Positions 1 to 8,726 of a stretch of 41,498 nt of DNA are shown piece after piece. Every line of letters starts with the position of its first letter. Position 1 is the stretch's first letter. The DNA is from Chloroflexota bacterium. Lineage in GTDB: Bacteria > Chloroflexota > Dehalococcoidia > Lucifugimonadales > JADFKI01. Made by a program: the position numbers and the translations under genes. The stretch lies in assembly GCA_009840355.1 (NCBI GenBank), contig VXNZ01000024.1, positions 1 through 41,498 on the forward strand. The letters are read 5' to 3'. The notes beneath the pieces are model-generated. The model was not told where the DNA came from. It did no database searches and worked only from the letters and a program-made list of their open reading frames with translations.

Positions 1-77
1 ATCATGACTCCGTGTTGAGTATAGGTGTGCGGTCGTTGGTCGGCAACGGGCGGCACAACTGGTCGTGGGCAGGTCAA
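1..77 (-). CDS. Partial: probable S9-family oligopeptidase (prolyl oligopeptidase / oligopeptidase B), N-terminus only
   Basis: On the minus strand a TTG at 77-75 is preceded at 6 nt by the Shine-Dalgarno sequence AAAGGAG (90-84). It opens a frame that runs off the window edge without a stop. The 25 visible residues include PPVADQRPHTYTQHG, which resembles the PPVA..xPHTxTxHG start of S9A oligopeptidases, cytoplasmic serine peptidases that cleave short peptides. The catalytic triad would lie outside the window, so the family call rests on this short stretch alone. It is transcribed divergently from the exporter gene at 436. It could be an unrelated protein or a chance frame. Confidence 0.42.
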   Translation of the reverse strand, partial: MTCPRPVVPPVADQRPHTYTQHGVM

Positions 78-89
78 TGCTGTCTCCTT

Positions 90-435
90 TATTTCTGGTT
101 CCTGTACGTCATGACATACCCGAACTGTCAGTTCTCGTCGAGAGTCAAGTAATCCGAATCAATAGAAGCGATTCCTCAAAGATTACGAGGCAAAGATCTT
201 AGGGCGATCAAGGCATGCGGAGATTCCATTATGCAACAGAAAAAGGCGTTTGGATACAAATACAGCCTTGTAAGAGTACGACACTTTGAGCGTAGTCATC
301 AGGCGAACTCAGCACCGATGGACGGCGGCTTCAAAACCCTTGAACGCGTTGCCCCCATTCGCATCGTAAGAATAAATGCTACTATGAATTGATTCTTGCT
401 TGTATCGTGTCCTGAGTGACTTTTGGTAGCAGTAC
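90..435. other. Intergenic region between the divergent edge gene and the ABC exporter
   Basis: About 345 bases without a supportable gene. It must hold the divergent promoters of the edge gene (minus) and of the exporter at 436 (plus). The only candidate I can point to is an extended -10 (TGC then TACTAT) at 377-385. I see no RNA gene, clear repeat or terminator here. Confidence 0.4.
377..385 (+). promoter_or_regulatory. Candidate extended -10 promoter element of the exporter gene
   Basis: TG-C-TACTAT matches an extended -10 element (5 of 6 bases of TATAAT). It would start transcription near 392, about 44 nt before the GTG at 436. No good -35 is visible, so this is weak. Confidence 0.28.
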
Positions 436-2274
436 GTGATTGAGTTCGACTTTTCGGACGACGCCCTGTCTAACGACGAACACAGCATGGAGCCGCGCCC
501 TGCTAGGGAGACAGTTCCGCGAATCTTTCGTGTTCTCTCCCCCTATTGGCGCATCCTTGCTCTAACTTCGATACTGACTCTGTTCGTCTCGATTCTCTGG
601 CTGATTCCACCCGCCTTACTGGGCAGAATCATTGATGACGGAATTCTGTCAGGCGACACTCGGTTGCTTGCCATTCTTTCTGCCGTCACGGTAGGCGTCG
701 CTTTGACTCTGCTGGCGCTTTCCTTCCTGTCGGACTATCTGCTGTCATTCGCCGCCCTGAAGGTGGTGCGGCGGGTTCATATCATGCTGTTCGAGTCTCT
801 ACAGAATCAGTCGTACGGCTTTTTCGTGCGCACCGACCAGGGCACGATTGTCTCCCGACTGTGGAACGATGCGTTTGGCACTCAGATATTCGTTCATTCG
901 CTGATTCGTAATGCGCTTGGCAGCGTCGTTCTCTTCGCCAGCACGCTGATCTTTATGCTCGTGTGGAACTGGCAGTTAGCGCTCCTGTCCATACCATTCC
1001 TGCCTGTGGTGCTCTGCGTGTCCTTCTTCGTGGGAAGATTGAACCGCAAGTTTACCGAGAGAGTGTTTGCCAAGTACGCCGAGATAATGTCCTTCGCCAC
1101 CAGCAGGCTGAGCATAGACGGATTCATCGTCATCAATGGGTTTGGATACGACAAGTCGGCCGACCTCAAGCGGTTTTCCGACGAGACGGCGGAGTTGATC
1201 AGCCTGTCGGTAAAGCAGGACATGACCCTTCAGGGGGTCAGTACGGTCTTCAATGTTGTTCCAGTGTTCATCACCGCCTTGATATACCTTTACGGCGGCA
1301 CGCAGGTCATAGGCGGCGAAACCATCCTGGGGACGATAGTTGCGTTTGCGACCCTTTCCGTGATGCTTGCCGAGAGGATGTCGGGTATGGCAAGCTTGAT
1401 CGTGACGTTGATTGGTTCACTGGCCCTGTTCGACCGGATCTTCCAATGGATAGACCTTGAGCCCGACGTAAGGGACTTGCCTGGTGCGCAAGACCTAAAG
1501 GACACGCACGGACATATTACATTCGACAATGTGTCATTCGAGTACGAACCCGGCGCTCCCGTGGTCGAGAACCTTTCCTTCGAGATTGACACCGGCGAAC
1601 TGGTCGCACTGGTAGGACCGAGTGGTGCCGGAAAGACCACAGTAACTTACTTGACCCTCAGGTTCTACGATCCTGATGGAGGCAGCATCACGCTGGATGG
1701 ACGTGACCTGCGCGATATTCGACTTGCTTCCCTAAACCGATACACATCCATCGTCCCCCAGGAAAGCGTCATATTTCACGCCACTGTGAAGGACAACCTC
1801 CTGATAGCAAAGCCGGATGCCACCGCAGAAGAGCTCGTCGCAGCTTGCAAAGATGCGCAACTACTTGCACTTGTAACGAGCCTGCCTGAAGGATACCAGA
1901 CCGTTGTGGGAGAGATGGGGTACAGACTCTCCGGCGGCGAGAGGCAGCGGCTGGCGATTGCGAGAGCTATACTGAAGAAGCCGCGCCTTCTCGTCATGGA
2001 TGAACCGACATCCTCGCTCGACTCGATAACCGAACGTGCGATCCGCGACGCTCTCGCTTCCCTGCGGCGTGGCGAAGAAAGGACGACCACCATTGTGATA
2101 GCGCACAGGCTCACAACCATTCTTGCCGCAGACAAGATCCTCGTTTTGGACAGGGGGCGCTTAATCGACTCTGGACGGCATTCGGAACTGCTTGAAAGGT
2201 GCGACCTCTACAGGCGACTGTATGAGGAACAGTTCGCTTCGCAAGCTGCGGAGAATGTAGGGAGCGGTGTCTGA
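436..2274 (+). CDS. ABC transporter, fused permease and ATP-binding protein (exporter type)
   Basis: A type I (MsbA/LmrA-like) ABC exporter half-transporter of 612 aa, which would work as a homodimer or with an unlinked partner in the cytoplasmic membrane. The N-terminal half (about residues 35-310) carries the hydrophobic ABC transmembrane domain. The C-terminal half carries Walker A GPSGAGKT near residue 394, signature LSGGERQR near 498, Walker B LLVMDEPTSSLD near 519 with the catalytic Glu, and the H-loop IAHRLTT near 556. All nucleotide-binding motifs are intact. The start is GTG at 436; an in-frame ATG at 487 is the alternative and neither has a good ribosome binding site. The substrate cannot be told from sequence; lipid, drug or peptide export are all possible. 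It appears to be a single-gene unit, since 328 bp separate it from the importer downstream. Confidence 0.9.
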   Translation: MIEFDFSDDALSNDEHSMEPRPARETVPRIFRVLSPYWRILALTSILTLFVSILWLIPPALLGRIIDDGILSGDTRLLAILSAVTVGVALTLLALSFLSDYLLSFAALKVVRRVHIMLFESLQNQSYGFFVRTDQGTIVSRLWNDAFGTQIFVHSLIRNALGSVVLFASTLIFMLVWNWQLALLSIPFLPVVLCVSFFVGRLNRKFTERVFAKYAEIMSFATSRLSIDGFIVINGFGYDKSADLKRFSDETAELISLSVKQDMTLQGVSTVFNVVPVFITALIYLYGGTQVIGGETILGTIVAFATLSVMLAERMSGMASLIVTLIGSLALFDRIFQWIDLEPDVRDLPGAQDLKDTHGHITFDNVSFEYEPGAPVVENLSFEIDTGELVALVGPSGAGKTTVTYLTLRFYDPDGGSITLDGRDLRDIRLASLNRYTSIVPQESVIFHATVKDNLLIAKPDATAEELVAACKDAQLLALVTSLPEGYQTVVGEMGYRLSGGERQRLAIARAILKKPRLLVMDEPTSSLDSITERAIRDALASLRRGEERTTTIVIAHRLTTILAADKILVLDRGRLIDSGRHSELLERCDLYRRLYEEQFASQAAENVGSGV

Positions 2275-2602
2275 GTGGGTGGCCACCATCGTCAGAAAGC
2301 ACCTGCGTGCCCCCGTAATCGTGGAAGGAAATAGATACAAACCTAGCCGCGCTGCCTACCGTGGAGCACATGGTCTATGCAATTCGCCGGAGCGCCGCGA
2401 TCAGCCAAAATTCATCTGTACCCAGACACTGGATAACTGTGCTTGCCACGCACAGACGGCTTGACACTTATGTAAAGATGGGATAGGTTTCTTCGCATCG
2501 CGAACACCATCATGGCTCCAACTTCTGTTTCACCAATCAATTACCTGCTAATCTCTGTATTGCGGCTATAAGTCAGTATATTTAGGTGGGAAAGGAAGTG
2601 CC
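2275..2602 (+). other. Intergenic region upstream of the importer operon
   Basis: 328 bases. A frame of 65 codons at 2267-2464 overlaps the exporter stop but has no recognisable family and no good ribosome binding site, so I do not call it. The stretch contains a consensus -35 at 2461 (separate entry). It probably serves as leader and promoter region for the substrate-binding protein gene. Confidence 0.45.
2461..2489 (+). promoter_or_regulatory. Candidate sigma-70 promoter of the importer operon
   Basis: A perfect -35 TTGACA (2461-2466) is followed after 17 nt by TAGGTT (2484-2489), a poor -10 (3 of 6). The predicted start near 2496 would leave a leader of about 107 nt before the ATG at 2603. 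The exact -35 is the main support. Confidence 0.35.
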
Positions 2603-4504
2603 ATGATCTGGTTGGGCGAAAAGTTGAGCGTCAGATATTTCCTAGTATTCGTCGTGTGTGGGATGGTTTTGCTAGCGTTTGGGTGCGCCAGTCAGTCCGA
2701 GCCGGAAGTAGCCGTGCCTGCGCCAACCGCACCCGCCGCTGCGGCGCCAGCCGTTGCCGCGCCTACCGCTGCCCCCGCTGCCCCCGCGCCTGCGCCCACC
2801 ACTCCGCCGCCATCTAAGCAGCCGGAAGGCGAGCTGGTAGTCGGAGTTCCATTGCTGCATCCTCTAGTGCAGTTGCAGGAGAAGGATGCGAACGGGACGG
2901 TTGGCGGACCAGGCACTGACTTCCAGATTTATGAGGGTATCTTCCGCGCGCAGTTCACAGAGCCGGGCGTCATCCCATCTCAAGAGGAGTACGAGCCGGA
3001 GATTGCCGAGTCGTGGGAGATTGCGCCGGACCTCAACAGTGCCACGCTGAACATACGCAAGGGCATTATGTGGCATAACGATTGGGGTGAGTTGAAGGCT
3101 GAGGATGTAGTCTTCACCTACAACAACTCGTTCAAGGCTGGATCGGTGAGCAACGCGGGCGAGCAGCTTTCGCCGGGCCACAGGGCAGGCTGGGAAGTCA
3201 TTGATGAGTACACCGCCAAGATGAATGTAGTTCCCGGCGAGTTCAGCCCGACTTGGGGAGTGCTGCATGGAGGGCTTGGCTGGGACTCCACTTTTGGAAT
3301 GACCTGTAAGCACTGCTTTGACGAGATGGGCGAGAGCGAGTTGATATCCACTCCGATTGGCACGGGACCTTATGCAGCCAGAAAGTGGGTAGGCAATGAT
3401 GAAGTTGAGGGCGAGGCGCTAATCGACCACTGGCGAATTGTGCCCAACATCAAGACGCTGAGAGTGTTCGAGATGCCCGAGGACGCGACGAGAGAAGCCG
3501 CCATCCGCACGGGCGAGGTAGATATTACCAAGATTTCCGTCAAGAAGGTCGCGGGAATCATTGATGATACTAATGGCGTTGCCGTTCCAATGGGCTTGCC
3601 AAATCCGAACACTATCTATTTCTCCGGAAACTATTGGGCTAAGATATGCCCTGAGTGCGAAGAGATGGACCTGCTAAAGGAGCCTAGGCCGGGCTTCCTG
3701 CCGGATGATGAGCATCCGTGGATTGGCAACCCGTTCGCAGAGGGCTGCGACTACGACGCAATGTTCTCGTCCGTGCCGCCGCCGGACGGCTCGGTCTGCC
3801 CTGAGATGGAAGGACCGCGCAAGGTGCGCTGGGCTATGTCTATGGCGATAGACCGACAGGCTATCGTGGACAATGTTATGGATGGCTTCAGCGATGTGGC
3901 ATATACGGCAATGCATACGCAGTTCCCGCCGGGAGACCCGAATTTCCAGGAAGAGTGGACCGTGCCTTTCGACCCTGAGATGGCGCGTGAGTATCTTGCC
4001 GAGGCGGGCTTTCCGGACGGATTCTCAGTAGTGTTCTGGGCGACTGAGAGCGTGCCGAACACATGGGATCCGGAACTTGCGGACGCGGTAGCTGAGATGT
4101 GGCGCGAGCACCTGAACTTGGATGTTACCGTCGATAAATCACCGTATGCCTCGCGCAGACCGGAGACGGTAACGAAAGAGATGGATGTGCCTTGGTTGCA
4201 CGGCTGGGGTTTGCCGCCCGGCGGAACGAAAGCGCCGTTCTTCTGCCCGACTCCGGGACACTTGGGAGGCGCAGAACTTCCGGCTGTGGTCTGCGATGTG
4301 AACTACGAGAACGACATAGAGCCGAACTTGGAGAAGCGCGTTCAGAACAGCATATATTTCCAAGACTACATGGCGTACTGGCACATCAACGCTGCCGTGG
4401 CAACGGTAAAGAGTTTCTGGGTGCAATTGCCGGAAGTTAAGGAGTGGCATCCTTACTGGGGCAGCAGCTTCAACAACCCGGCTACCGTAGTTATCGACAA
4501 GTAA
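2603..4504 (+). CDS. ABC importer substrate-binding lipoprotein (SBP_bac_5, peptide/nickel family)
   Basis: The 633-aa receptor of a peptide-type ABC importer, predicted to be lipid-anchored outside the cytoplasmic membrane. A hydrophobic signal segment (residues 12-27) ends in the lipobox A-F-G-C with Cys28 as the lipidated residue. An Ala/Pro-rich tether of about 35 residues follows, then a family-5 domain. Landmarks are the YEGIF..., APDLNSATLNIRKGIMWHNDWG and EDVVFTYN segments, typical of DppA/OppA proteins. The ATG at 2603 has AAGGAAG just upstream. Unusually for the family it carries two CxxC motifs (CKHC and CPEC) and several further Cys. The two permeases follow on the same strand. 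The ligand could be a peptide, opine, sugar or metal complex and cannot be chosen from sequence. Confidence 0.9.
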   Translation: MIWLGEKLSVRYFLVFVVCGMVLLAFGCASQSEPEVAVPAPTAPAAAAPAVAAPTAAPAAPAPAPTTPPPSKQPEGELVVGVPLLHPLVQLQEKDANGTVGGPGTDFQIYEGIFRAQFTEPGVIPSQEEYEPEIAESWEIAPDLNSATLNIRKGIMWHNDWGELKAEDVVFTYNNSFKAGSVSNAGEQLSPGHRAGWEVIDEYTAKMNVVPGEFSPTWGVLHGGLGWDSTFGMTCKHCFDEMGESELISTPIGTGPYAARKWVGNDEVEGEALIDHWRIVPNIKTLRVFEMPEDATREAAIRTGEVDITKISVKKVAGIIDDTNGVAVPMGLPNPNTIYFSGNYWAKICPECEEMDLLKEPRPGFLPDDEHPWIGNPFAEGCDYDAMFSSVPPPDGSVCPEMEGPRKVRWAMSMAIDRQAIVDNVMDGFSDVAYTAMHTQFPPGDPNFQEEWTVPFDPEMAREYLAEAGFPDGFSVVFWATESVPNTWDPELADAVAEMWREHLNLDVTVDKSPYASRRPETVTKEMDVPWLHGWGLPPGGTKAPFFCPTPGHLGGAELPAVVCDVNYENDIEPNLEKRVQNSIYFQDYMAYWHINAAVATVKSFWVQLPEVKEWHPYWGSSFNNPATVVIDK

Positions 4505-4513
4505 TGTTCTTTC

Positions 4514-4558
4514 CCATGCGCCCGGCGCAGTGATACATTCTGCAATCCGGGCGCATGG
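4514..4558 (+). promoter_or_regulatory. Intergenic hairpin between receptor gene and first permease gene
   Basis: A perfect 12-bp inverted repeat (4514-4525 with 4547-4558) encloses a 21-nt loop that contains a further small GCAG/CTGC stem. No T-run follows, so it is not a classical terminator. In importer operons such hairpins commonly protect the receptor part of the mRNA or attenuate transcription into the permease genes, which would fit the need for excess receptor. The function is inferred. Confidence 0.5.
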
Positions 4559-4643
4559 AATTGGTTAATTCTCCCTCATCTCGCACCTCCTCTTTGACGG
4601 GTGTGGGTGATTGCATTGACCTAATCCCTATCGACCGGCAGGT

Positions 4644-5570
4644 GTGATGCAAAGGCTCATCCTTCGGAAACTGGCTGCAATAGTGGTCGTGCTGTTCGGG
4701 CTGACCCTCCTGGTATTTTCGCTGTCGCACGCGACCGGCGACCCACGTTACCTGTACATGACTCAGTACACGCGGACGACCTCTGAAGCGTGGGAGGCGC
4801 AGGGTAAGGCGATGGGGCTGGACAAGCCTCTGATAGTGCAGTACGTCATCTGGGTTGGCAACGCCGTGCGCGGCGACTTCGGCGATTCGGTCTATTACCA
4901 GCGCAATTCGCTTGAGATGATACTGGAGGCGCTGCCAGCCACTTTGCAGCTTTCCGGTATATCGTTCTTGTTCGCCATCGCTCTCGGGATGCCGCTTGGC
5001 GTCTTGTCAGCGGTCAAGAGGAGCACAGTCTGGGACTATCTGGGGCGCAGTTTCGCGTTGCTTGGGCAGTCTGTGCCGCCGTTTTGGATAGCGATTGTGC
5101 TGGTGCTGATATTTAGCGTGCAACTGGAGTGGCTTCCAACCTCTCGCAGGGGGGACTGGCCGCACTATGTACTGCCGGTAGCGACGCTGGGATGGCTCCC
5201 GGCGGCAGGGCTGTTGCGCCTGACTCGCTCTTCTATGTTGGAGGTGCTGGACAGCGAGTACGTAAAGCTGGCTAAGGCGAAAGGAGTTAGCTCGCTGAGT
5301 ATAGTATGGAAACATGCCTTCAGAAACGCGCTAATTGCGCCGTTGACCTTCGCCATGATATTGCTGGCGGGATTTATGACCGGCACAGTAGTGGTAGAGA
5401 CGGTCTTCGCGTGGCCCGGCATAGGCAGGCTGGCGGTGAATGCGGCGCTGAATACGGACTTCCCGCTTGTAACGGGGCTTGCACTGGTATTCGGCGTAGT
5501 ATTTTTGATCGCAAGCCTCTTCGCGGACATTCTGTACGGCATACTAGACCCAAGAATTCGCTATGAATGA
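4644..5570 (+). CDS. ABC importer permease, DppB/OppB type
   Basis: The first of two integral-membrane permease subunits of the peptide-type importer (308 aa). The N-terminus (ILRKLAAIVVVLFGLTLLVFSLSHATGDP) is characteristic of DppB-like proteins. Further hydrophobic segments follow, and the cytoplasmic EAA loop appears near residues 205-235 (EYVKLAKAKGVSSLSIVWKH). The C-terminus DILYGILDPRIRYE is also typical. The start may be GTG at 4644 or the adjacent ATG at 4647. Its end overlaps the next permease gene by 8 bp, so the two are translationally coupled. It would pair with the following permease to form the channel that receives cargo from the lipoprotein receptor. Confidence 0.92.
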   Translation: MMQRLILRKLAAIVVVLFGLTLLVFSLSHATGDPRYLYMTQYTRTTSEAWEAQGKAMGLDKPLIVQYVIWVGNAVRGDFGDSVYYQRNSLEMILEALPATLQLSGISFLFAIALGMPLGVLSAVKRSTVWDYLGRSFALLGQSVPPFWIAIVLVLIFSVQLEWLPTSRRGDWPHYVLPVATLGWLPAAGLLRLTRSSMLEVLDSEYVKLAKAKGVSSLSIVWKHAFRNALIAPLTFAMILLAGFMTGTVVVETVFAWPGIGRLAVNAALNTDFPLVTGLALVFGVVFLIASLFADILYGILDPRIRYE

Positions 5571-6465
5571 GCAGCAAGTCGGAGCCGACAGTCCCGAGTT
5601 CAAGATTGAAGGCGGGCGGATATCCAAAGCCTATCAATCGTTCAGGCGGTGGCCGTTCATCCCCGTCGCCATCGCTGTGTCCCTGGTCGTGGTGGCTGTA
5701 TTCGCGGAGTTGGTTGCACCGCACGACCCGCTCGAAGGGGACACTTACGACAGGAACGAACCTCCGGTGTGGGCAGAGGAGGGCAGCCCAGATTTCTTGC
5801 TCGGTACAGACCATATAGGTCGGGACATACTGAGTCGCATGATTTTCGGCGCGCGTGTGTCGCTCATCGTCGCCGTAACCGTGCTGATAGCGGGCGCGGC
5901 TCTGGGAACTCTCGTGGGGCTGGTCGCAGGGTACATGGGCGGCTTGGTAGATGAAGCGCTGATGCGGCTGGTCGATTTCGTGTTCGCGCTGCCCTTCATC
6001 GTGGTTGCGTTAGTTGCGTCGGTCGTTTGGGGGGCGAGCCTAGAGCTTGTTATCATCTTGCTGTCGCTATTCACCTGGGCGCCGTTCGCGCGGCAAGTGA
6101 GGGCGGAATCATTGCAACTCAAGACTATGGACTACGTGGCGCTGGCTAGAGTCGCGGGTGCGTCCGGCTTTCGCATTACTGTGCGGCATATTCTGCCGGG
6201 AGTGGTAAATACTGTGATGGTGCTGTCCTCGCTTCAGGTTGGTTCGCTGATTCTCACGGAGTCGGTACTCAGTTTCCTTGGAGTGGGAATACCCCCGCCG
6301 CAGCCGTCATGGGGCAGTATGGTGTCGGAAGGCAGGCAGTATATTTCTACGGCGTGGTGGATTTCCTTTTTCCCGGGATTCGCCATCCTGCTGATAGTAT
6401 TCTCGATGAACTTCTTCGGCGACTGGTTGCGCGATAAGTTGGATCCTCGGCTGAGGCAGATATAG
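5563..6465 (+). CDS. ABC importer permease, DppC/OppC type
   Basis: The second permease of the importer (300 aa). An N-terminal hydrophobic helix (about residues 30-50) is followed by the external segment with the DppC-type sequence LLGTDHIGRDILSRMIFGARVSL. The core membrane domain follows, with the EAA loop around residues 190-215 (DYVALARVAGASGFRITVRHILP). The C-terminus NFFGDWLRDKLDPRLRQI is a family hallmark. The ATG at 5563 lies inside the end of the preceding gene (8-bp overlap). No ATPase gene follows; the next gene is a lipoprotein of another family, so the ATPases must be encoded elsewhere. Confidence 0.92.
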   Translation: MNEQQVGADSPEFKIEGGRISKAYQSFRRWPFIPVAIAVSLVVVAVFAELVAPHDPLEGDTYDRNEPPVWAEEGSPDFLLGTDHIGRDILSRMIFGARVSLIVAVTVLIAGAALGTLVGLVAGYMGGLVDEALMRLVDFVFALPFIVVALVASVVWGASLELVIILLSLFTWAPFARQVRAESLQLKTMDYVALARVAGASGFRITVRHILPGVVNTVMVLSSLQVGSLILTESVLSFLGVGIPPPQPSWGSMVSEGRQYISTAWWISFFPGFAILLIVFSMNFFGDWLRDKLDPRLRQI

Positions 6466-6521
6466 CGCGTCTGCGTCCGGCTTGGCGGTCGGTTTTCGGC
6501 AGCGGGCTAAGGGGGTATGCC

Positions 6522-8726
6522 GTGGTTCGGCAGACGCTTAGGACAACGCGGATTACCTGTATCTGGCTCATCCTACTAGCGATGCTGTCTGTGATTGCCT
6601 GCTCGGAAGAGCTTGAGCCGCTTTCTCCTCGACCAGCGCCCCCTGCTCTCCCCAGCGCGACTTCCATACCAAAGGCGGCGGTCATAGTCGCGCCCAGTCC
6701 CCAGAGCAAATCTCAGGAGGGCGCGAAGCGAGAGGAAGAGGAAGCACCTGACATAACACCGTTCATCAATGTGGCGTCGCAGTTTCTCAGGGACGGACAT
6801 GAAGTGAACAACTATCGCCCCGCCGTTGTGGTATTCGACTATGACCGTGATGGCGACAGTGATCTGTACATTACCTCGAACAAAGGGAATGGCAACCTGC
6901 TGTATCGCAATGAAGGGAACGGCAACTTCAACGATATGGCACAGGACGTGGGCGCGGCGCTTTCGCAGAGCAATAGCAGCGGTGCGGTTGCGTGCGACTT
7001 GAACAACGACGGTTACCAGGACCTGTATGTTGGAGCGCGAGGGATAATTGGCGATGGGTTAGACTTCAGGTCTGCGATGGACGACGGGCAGGACGCGGCG
7101 CAGCTTCGTGATGCGATTCAGGATCATCTTCTGCTGAACAACGGGGATGGCAGCTTCACCGACATCACGGAGGCAGCATTCGGCGATGCTGTGAACCTGC
7201 GCTCGGCATCGAGTATCGCGTGCGCCGACATAGACGGTGACGGCTGGCTGGATATCTATGTGGGCAATGCCGTTGACGAAGACTGGTTCATGTTCGACCA
7301 GCCATCTCATCCGGGCCACTACAACCGTCTTTATCGCAACAACGGAGACCTGACTTTCGAGGAAATATCAGAGTCGGCGGGCGTTGAGGGGGGTGAGATA
7401 ATGCTGCGGTATGAAGACGGCTCCCCTATCATGTTTGAAGACGAGGAGACGAGCGCCGAGTATGAAGGATACGACCCGAATATCAAGGATACCAACGGCA
7501 ATCGGGTCGCAGACCCTTCCGGGCGCACACACGCGGTGCTGTTCTTCGATTATGACGATGACGGGGACCAAGACCTATGGGCGGCAAATGACGGGCATCG
7601 CCCTTATGTCTTTCGCAACGACTCTACTGCCGGAGATGTTCGTTTCACGCCCGTTGCCAAAGCTATGGGAATAGATAAATCCGGCAATTGGATGGGCTTT
7701 GCGGTCGGCGATTATGACGGAGACGTGGATCTGGATGTATTCATCCCCAATGTAGGTTATCATCTTCGCTTGCTCGCCCCGCAGCAGGAGCCGGGAGGCG
7801 ACTGTAAGTACACGGAGAGATTTGAGTGGGGAACATGCCTGCATTACATGCTTCGGAACGACGGAACGAGAAAGGACGCTAGTCTGGGTGTGTTGGGCGT
7901 ATTTCCGGATGTAGTATCCGATACAAGAGTGGAGCCAAGTCCTTTGATGCCTCCGCGCTCGCTGGACAAAAAGCGTATCCATCCCGACTGGGAAGCGCCC
8001 ACAGGTCTCGGCGCCTACGATTTCGGCTACGGCACGACCTTCTTCGATTACGACAACGACGGGCATCAGGACTTGTACTGGCTCGGCTCTGAGGGTCCTC
8101 CGGGGAACTCTTCGTTTCCGGCAGCGGGGCGAATGCTGAAGGGGGACGGCGCCGGGGGCTTTGAGGACATCACGGTGAGGGCGCACCTGTTGGACATTCG
8201 TGATGTTGACTACTCGATTCTTGACGTTGACGACCCGGACTTCAACGCGGACAAGCAGCGCATCAGCAACAGGTTCCACTTGAATGGTAAGGGGCTCGCG
8301 CATGGCGACCTGAATGGTGACGGCTACCTTGACCTGATTGGAACGAACAGCAGCGGACCAAGATGGGATGATCGGACGGGGAAGTGGATACCTGAATTGG
8401 GACCGATATTTGTGTGGCTCAACGGCGGTGGCGACAATCACTGGATCACGCTATTACTGAAAGGGCGCATGGGCGTGGATGGCACGGGCAGCAACGCTGA
8501 CGCCGTTGGAGCGCGGGTGTATCTGGTCTCGGGAGGGCGCACGCAGGTGCAGGAAGTACGCACGGGATCGAGTTATTTGTCGATGGATAGCATTGCGCTG
8601 GAGTTTGGGTTAGGCTCTGCGGCATTGGCTGACGAAATCAGGGTGCGTTGGCCTAGCGGGAGAACACAGGTGATCGATGATGTGCCCGCAGATCAGGTTG
8701 TTCAGATAGTTGAACCCGAATCCTGA
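6522..8726 (+). CDS. FG-GAP/VCBS repeat lipoprotein with C-terminal ASPIC/UnbV domain (CRTAC1-like)
   Basis: A predicted surface lipoprotein of 734 aa. The signal segment (residues 11-26) ends in lipobox V-I-A-C with Cys27. A charged, Pro-rich linker leads to a beta-propeller made of at least seven repeats with Ca-binding-type loops: DYDRDGDSDLY, DLNNDGYQDLY, DIDGDGWLDIY, DYDDDGDQDLW, DYDGDVDLDVF, DYDNDGHQDLY and DLNGDGYLDLI. The last 90 residues form an ASPIC/UnbV module (VGARVYLVSGGRTQVQEV ... IRVRWPSGRTQVIDDV). Such proteins are extracellular and calcium-binding, and are thought to act in adhesion or binding; a precise role is unknown. The GTG start at 6522 has AAGGGGG six bases upstream. 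It lies 56 bp after the second permease and may be co-transcribed with the importer. Confidence 0.88.
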   Translation: MVRQTLRTTRITCIWLILLAMLSVIACSEELEPLSPRPAPPALPSATSIPKAAVIVAPSPQSKSQEGAKREEEEAPDITPFINVASQFLRDGHEVNNYRPAVVVFDYDRDGDSDLYITSNKGNGNLLYRNEGNGNFNDMAQDVGAALSQSNSSGAVACDLNNDGYQDLYVGARGIIGDGLDFRSAMDDGQDAAQLRDAIQDHLLLNNGDGSFTDITEAAFGDAVNLRSASSIACADIDGDGWLDIYVGNAVDEDWFMFDQPSHPGHYNRLYRNNGDLTFEEISESAGVEGGEIMLRYEDGSPIMFEDEETSAEYEGYDPNIKDTNGNRVADPSGRTHAVLFFDYDDDGDQDLWAANDGHRPYVFRNDSTAGDVRFTPVAKAMGIDKSGNWMGFAVGDYDGDVDLDVFIPNVGYHLRLLAPQQEPGGDCKYTERFEWGTCLHYMLRNDGTRKDASLGVLGVFPDVVSDTRVEPSPLMPPRSLDKKRIHPDWEAPTGLGAYDFGYGTTFFDYDNDGHQDLYWLGSEGPPGNSSFPAAGRMLKGDGAGGFEDITVRAHLLDIRDVDYSILDVDDPDFNADKQRISNRFHLNGKGLAHGDLNGDGYLDLIGTNSSGPRWDDRTGKWIPELGPIFVWLNGGGDNHWITLLLKGRMGVDGTGSNADAVGARVYLVSGGRTQVQEVRTGSSYLSMDSIALEFGLGSAALADEIRVRWPSGRTQVIDDVPADQVVQIVEPES

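Noticed and set aside
2267-2464. 65-codon frame after the first exporter gene
   Set aside because: No family, no ribosome binding site, overlaps the exporter stop and ends at the candidate promoter.
7575-8441. Long 288-codon minus-strand frame opposite the FG-GAP lipoprotein
   Set aside because: It is a shadow of the repetitive Asp/Gly-rich coding strand; its protein has no recognisable features.
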